DNA from: Oscheius onirici
Lineage: Eukaryota; Nematoda; Chromadorea; Rhabditida; Rhabditidae
Length of the DNA: 64,000 nucleotides
Reading direction: 5' to 3'
NCBI GenBank assembly: GCA_932521025.1
Contig: OW051473.1
Location: 10,478,001 to 10,542,000, forward strand
Position numbers and translations under genes: made by a program. Below are positions 60,166 through 64,000 of the stretch, one piece after another (position 1 is the stretch's first letter; every line of letters starts with the position of its first letter). The notes beneath the pieces are model-generated. The model was not told the DNA's origin, did not search any database, and was given only the letters and a program-made list of their open reading frames with translations.

Positions 60166-61690
60166 ATGAGCATTGCAACAAAAGGCGTGGGCCTTCTAGG
60201 CAGTCATGTGTCTTGGGAGGATGTTGAAACAGCGCTTCACACCACAACTGGTCGGCACACGCGATTTGGTGAGCGAAAGACAATATCGGACATTGGAGAA
60301 GGAAATGTAGATTGTACCTTTATTAATGCTGTAAACAGTTTTTAGGGTCTCCTCTCGAAAATCGGTTTAGTTTCTTGTGACTTTTTAGAGCCACAGCCCC
60401 CTTTTCCAAATAAATTTGTAGTCAAAGTAAGTTTTACCGATTTGCCTTAAAAAATCTAGATTCTGTCAATGCTTCCTCAAGCCGAAATAGACAAAAGTGT
60501 GGTTGACAATGAAAAATTGCACGGCCTGTTTCAACAGGTACGGCTGCTGGTTTTTGGTGAATACAATTCAGGCTCACAACCGCGAAGTTTCATTTTATGA
60601 AATCCTATGGAAATACAGATCAGATAAGCTTCTAATTCCTAAGATTTACGCAAGCCGACGTTTTAACGAAGAAAACCTAACAAAGGGCTTCATAGTCATG
60701 GAATACGTAGAGGACTGCATAGTCAAGCCAGCAGTGGAAAATATTTCACTCTGTGAATTTGATCAAGTAAATAAATTCATATTAGACGCAATTTTCTTTC
60801 AGGCAATAGATGCAATTGCAGAATTAGTGTCAATAACTCCTTATTTGACAGAGGCAGAGAAACACTCGTTTCCAAAGGACCAAGTGGCAACGACAGTAAC
60901 CGAATTTTACACAAAAGAGGTAAAAAATAGTTCAAATTAACATAAATGTTCAGATGATTACCTCCCAATTGAATGAAATTGGTAATTTTCTGGGCGACGC
61001 CCACACAACCATACTAAATGAGTTATCAGCGGAGTTGGAGTTTATAATGTCTTCCAACATGCTCAATAAAATAGTTTCTGTTCATGAAGTTTTAGGGAAG
61101 AAGGCCGCTATAAGTTTGCCAGTATATCAAAATTCAGGAATTGAGCCGGTGCTGTCGCATGGTGATCTCTGGTCTCCTAATTTGTTATGGGTGAAAAAAG
61201 TTGAATCTACAAAATTGAGAGCCATTATTGATTTTCAGGTATGATAGTTATTTTTTAAGTGAATATTTAAGTTTGCAAACTTGGGCAATGCAGCCAACGA
61301 CTTTGCCACGGTAGCTTGTGCTATGCTGGATCCAGAAACTCGACGAGAACATTATCGACGTTTGATGGAAGTGTACTACGAAAAGATTGTCGCCAAGTTC
61401 GAATCAACACCATTCACCCATAAACAGGTCTGAAATCAGGCTACATAAGCAAATTTATTAGCTCGAATTGGCAAATGACTACGTCTTTCCTCTTTGTGCT
61501 TACAATGCAATGTCTTCCACGGTGTCCATCATCCCAAGCATAGATATGGAAAAATTCGACACTTCTGTGAGTGAAAGGAGGTTTTGGTATAGAACTGAAA
61601 TTTAAGAGAAATCAGTGCGTCGAGAAATGTGTCGCTCTAATAGAAGACATCATATCTGCTAGCAAGAAGCTTCGAACTTTAGAACTATAA
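60166..61690 (+). CDS. CHK-kinase-like/DUF1679 family small-molecule kinase
   Basis: Starts MSIATKGVGLLGSHVSWEDV, then TRFGERKTISDIGEGN. The ATP-binding N-lobe includes PFPNKFVVKILSM and NREVSFYEILWKY; the hinge is KGFIVMEYVEDC. The catalytic loop VLSHGDLWSPNLLWVKK has the HGDxWxxN pattern of this family, and the metal-binding motif is AIIDFQ followed by GNAANDFATVACAMLDPE. The C-terminal exons give LELANDYVFPLCAYNAM and end SKKLRTLEL, stop at 61688-61690. These kinases (PF07914 and the CHK relatives) are expanded in nematodes and insects; several phosphorylate ecdysteroids or other small molecules, but the substrate here is unknown. Two other starts (60070 region, 60130) are in frame. About nine exons with 40-70 bp introns. 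Confidence 0.88.
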
Positions 61691-64000
61691 TTTTATTCTC
61701 TCTCATTACAGCAATAATATCCAAATGAAGGTTAAAAAGTGAGCTGAAGAAGAAGTATAAAGCTTGTCGGGAACCTGATATGTAACTAAGGATACGGCCG
61801 TTGTGTCCTCCTTCTGTGATACAAAGGTTTCTTTCGAGGAATTACTGTGTACCCTGCAAATTGATCTGAATGTATGCAGAAAAACACATACAAGGTATGA
61901 GAGCTTGTTGTCGTTGCATCAGTGGACTTAGGGTTTGCAACTTCTTCGCTTGAATTGTCCTGAAACTGTTAAGACAGTTAAAAGTGCTACAGTAACCCAA
62001 AATTCCCCTTCCCCCGTAACCACTATACAAGTACCTAACAGGTGAGGTTTGAATTTTGTCTAACAGTCATTTTAGCAGGTGAAACCTTTCAGCTGTTAGG
62101 CTGTCCACTACAAGGTTACTGTAGCGTTCTTATTAACAAATTTTAACAAATAATAAAGAATGCCCATCTCATCCTCTCCCGAAAACCTCCATTCATGTTG
62201 TTGCAAGTTTTGTTGACGCCAAGCTGAGCATTCTGTTGGTACCAGCCCTGTGCTTATTTTCACCAAATGTTCTACAGTTTCCATTAGGCTATCCTCAATT
62301 CTTTGCTTGATCTAAAAACATTATCCAATTTAGAAGATTCACTAACTTTAAGCGCGTCACGGCTACAAGTGTGAGGAAGTCCAACATAACACTTTCGCTT
62401 CTTTTCCATAGTTCTAGAACAAAGAGCTTTTAATCAAACTCTGGATCATTACCCACTTGCAAACATCTTTAATATTCAGTTCTTTTGAAACTGTCATTTC
62501 TCCGCAGATATCTTGATTCTTTCTGAGTAGTAATTGTTCACACCGAAAGTAATGAAATATGCCTGAAAGCACTTAAATGTGGTATACATTAAGAAACATA
62601 CCCTTTGTTGGTCTTCGCATTATATTGCAGAAGAGACTATTGGGCCTCAACGATATTTGCAGAGCTTCTTTTGCTATTGATTGTGGACAATTTTGGAGGC
62701 AAAATTTGTATTTCTCTAACTTTCTGAAACAAAGCTTTCAATAGAGCTATTAACATACAAGCATATCCATCTAGACTTTTGAAGAATGACAACAGGTTCA
62801 GTTTCTGTTCTCAAAATATCTTGCATCAGTAGAAGATGGTTGTTGGAGAATGCCACTAGCGTTTCCGCTCGTTGTAACTCGCTGCTACAAGTTAACAGGC
62901 ATTTTTCTCCCTCCGCCACATTAAACTCTGAAAAGTCTCTGCTATGTCTACTGTTTATCTATTAAAGTTTGACAAGACCGCCCTGTGCCAAAATCTGCTT
63001 ACGGACGGACACTGCTCGCTTGTAAAGCCAAGTGTTTTTATCTAACACTTAGGTATATTAACACAATAGTCTGCTCAAAAGTATTACTGTTTACAAGGCC
63101 GAGTTTGGAAATTGCGCGTCGAAATCAAACGGGGTGCAGTGATGAAGTAATCACACAAAAAAGACATACAAGTCACCTGTGCAAAACCACATGGGGTGGA
63201 TTTGGCTTTGCTTTTCATTAGTGCGAAACGCTTTTAAGCTAAAATCGCGGGTTTTCAGGTTTTGGGACCAATTCTATCGGATTCCGCGTAAAAAGTTATC
63301 CCTAGAAACATATTTTCAAGAAATTTGGTCGTAGAAAAAAAAAGTTAGCCGAAATGTTCTGTTTTCAAAACGTCCGCCGTCCGGCGTCCTGTGTGCGCGA
63401 TTTGCGCTCTCATTTTTTGACCCACAAGGCTGAAAATTTGGCTATCGATGTAACTTTTCCGACCCTACAGGAAGGGTGCTGGTCTTTTCGTTTTTCGATC
63501 TGAGACCCGGATCATACCCCTACGCCCTGCATTTTTGGACTTTTCCGAGTCGCCACTCCACCCACACGACCCGGGTTCGATCCCGCCTTACTGTAAATTT
63601 TTTTTGCTAAAATGCTTTGAGTAGAAAATGACTGTGAACATGCCCTGGAATATTTTCTGATCGTATTCGACCATTTCCTGCCATTAGGTAAAAGCACAAG
63701 GTATCAGGTTCGTCCATATATGTTGCATATCTCGGTCATAACTTTTGATCTAAAAGCGCTAGAGAGCTGTTTCAGGAGCCAAAAGAACCATAAAAAGGGA
63801 CCATAGAGAGGAACCATAAAAACCACTTTTGAAACTTTTTTTATTATTGAACCATGACACCCCTTTTTGCTCAAACAGCAGTTGGGAAAAATGGTAGAGG
63901 AATGGAAGCCGAGTCGGAGAAGAGCAACGGGACGGCCTCCGCACAGATGGAGGAACCTGCTGGTTTCGAAATATGGTGCTACTTTCTCATCTACAGCAAG
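61691..64000. other. Terminal region, no supported gene
   Basis: 2.3 kb without a credible coding region. It contains the inverted-repeat element at 61986-62125. The last 700 bp have several short frames on both strands with no motif, and a B-box-like GGTTCGATCCC at 63574-63584 that does not fold into a tRNA. Confidence 0.5.
61986..62125. mobile_element. Short MITE-like element, second copy (GCTACAGTAACC ends)
   Basis: 140-bp segment starting GCTACAGTAACCCAAAATT and ending GGTTACTGTAGC, a perfect 12-bp terminal inverted repeat. The left 18 bp match the element at 18037-18143, and the right end shares the adjoining GTTCTT with it, while the interiors differ. No open frame. Confidence 0.75.

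Noticed and set aside
63560..63590. B-box-like GGTTCGATCCC suggesting a tRNA or tRNA-derived SINE
   Set aside because: The flanking bases do not form a T stem (only about two pairs), there is no anticodon arm or clear A-box upstream, and no second copy was seen in the window.
1..64000. CRISPR arrays, bacterial operons, phage or plasmid features
   Set aside because: All supported genes have spliceosomal introns and animal domains; no regularly spaced repeats or ribosome-binding-site-led gene clusters are present.

Overview
This is nuclear DNA of a nematode. The clearest pointer is a secreted protein ending in a ground-like domain, a family known essentially from nematodes. It is supported by a very large Kunitz/lustrin extracellular protein, a CHK-type (DUF1679-like) kinase, gustatory-receptor-like serpentine proteins and very short introns (mostly 35-50 bp, ending in TTTCAG or TTTTAG). 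A Spaetzle/neurotrophin-like ligand and a full ACAD10-type fusion would suit an early-branching (Dorylaimia-like) nematode, but that placement is inference. All gene models below were spliced by hand from open frames, GT..AG junctions and family motifs, so exon edges are approximate except where stated.

Layout. 1-7145 (-): 3'-truncated Kunitz/lustrin array, 17 Kunitz and 14 lustrin repeats. 7146-10213: no convincing gene. 10214-14326 (-): ACAD10-type HAD-kinase-acyl-CoA dehydrogenase. 14514-16052 and 16776-19270 (-): tandem pair of seven-TM chemoreceptor-like genes; one intron of the second consists almost wholly of transposable elements. 20420-21465 (-): TMEM53/DUF829 protein. 22284-23864 (+): ground-like secreted protein. 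25095-25994 (+): Spaetzle/neurotrophin-like cystine-knot ligand. 26142-27109: decayed mariner transposon with a nested repeat. 28191-39352 (-): OXR1/NCOA7-like gene with LysM, GRAM and TLDc domains and at least two internal alternative first exons. 41182-42708 (+): peritrophin-A plus four LDLa secreted protein. 42634-43526 (-): second, apparently truncated, TMEM53-like gene. 44221-46571 (-): GH35 beta-galactosidase. 47182-49382 (-): Gly/Pro/Met-rich protein of unknown role. 50126/50378-52699 (+): SLC26/SulP anion transporter. 55808-59518 (+): IBR zinc-finger protein. 60166-61690 (+): CHK-like small-molecule kinase. 61691-64000: no gene, one small inverted-repeat element.

The genes do not form one pathway. 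Several are secreted or extracellular (Kunitz array, ground-like, Spaetzle-like, CBM14/LDLa, GH35), consistent with cuticle, matrix or signalling roles. The strongest points for follow-up are the near-universal loss of the Cys14-Cys38 pair across the Kunitz array, the Spaetzle-like ligand, three splice-phase-matched entrances to the TLDc module, and a 39-bp intron that became 1,024 bp in its paralogue through transposon insertion.
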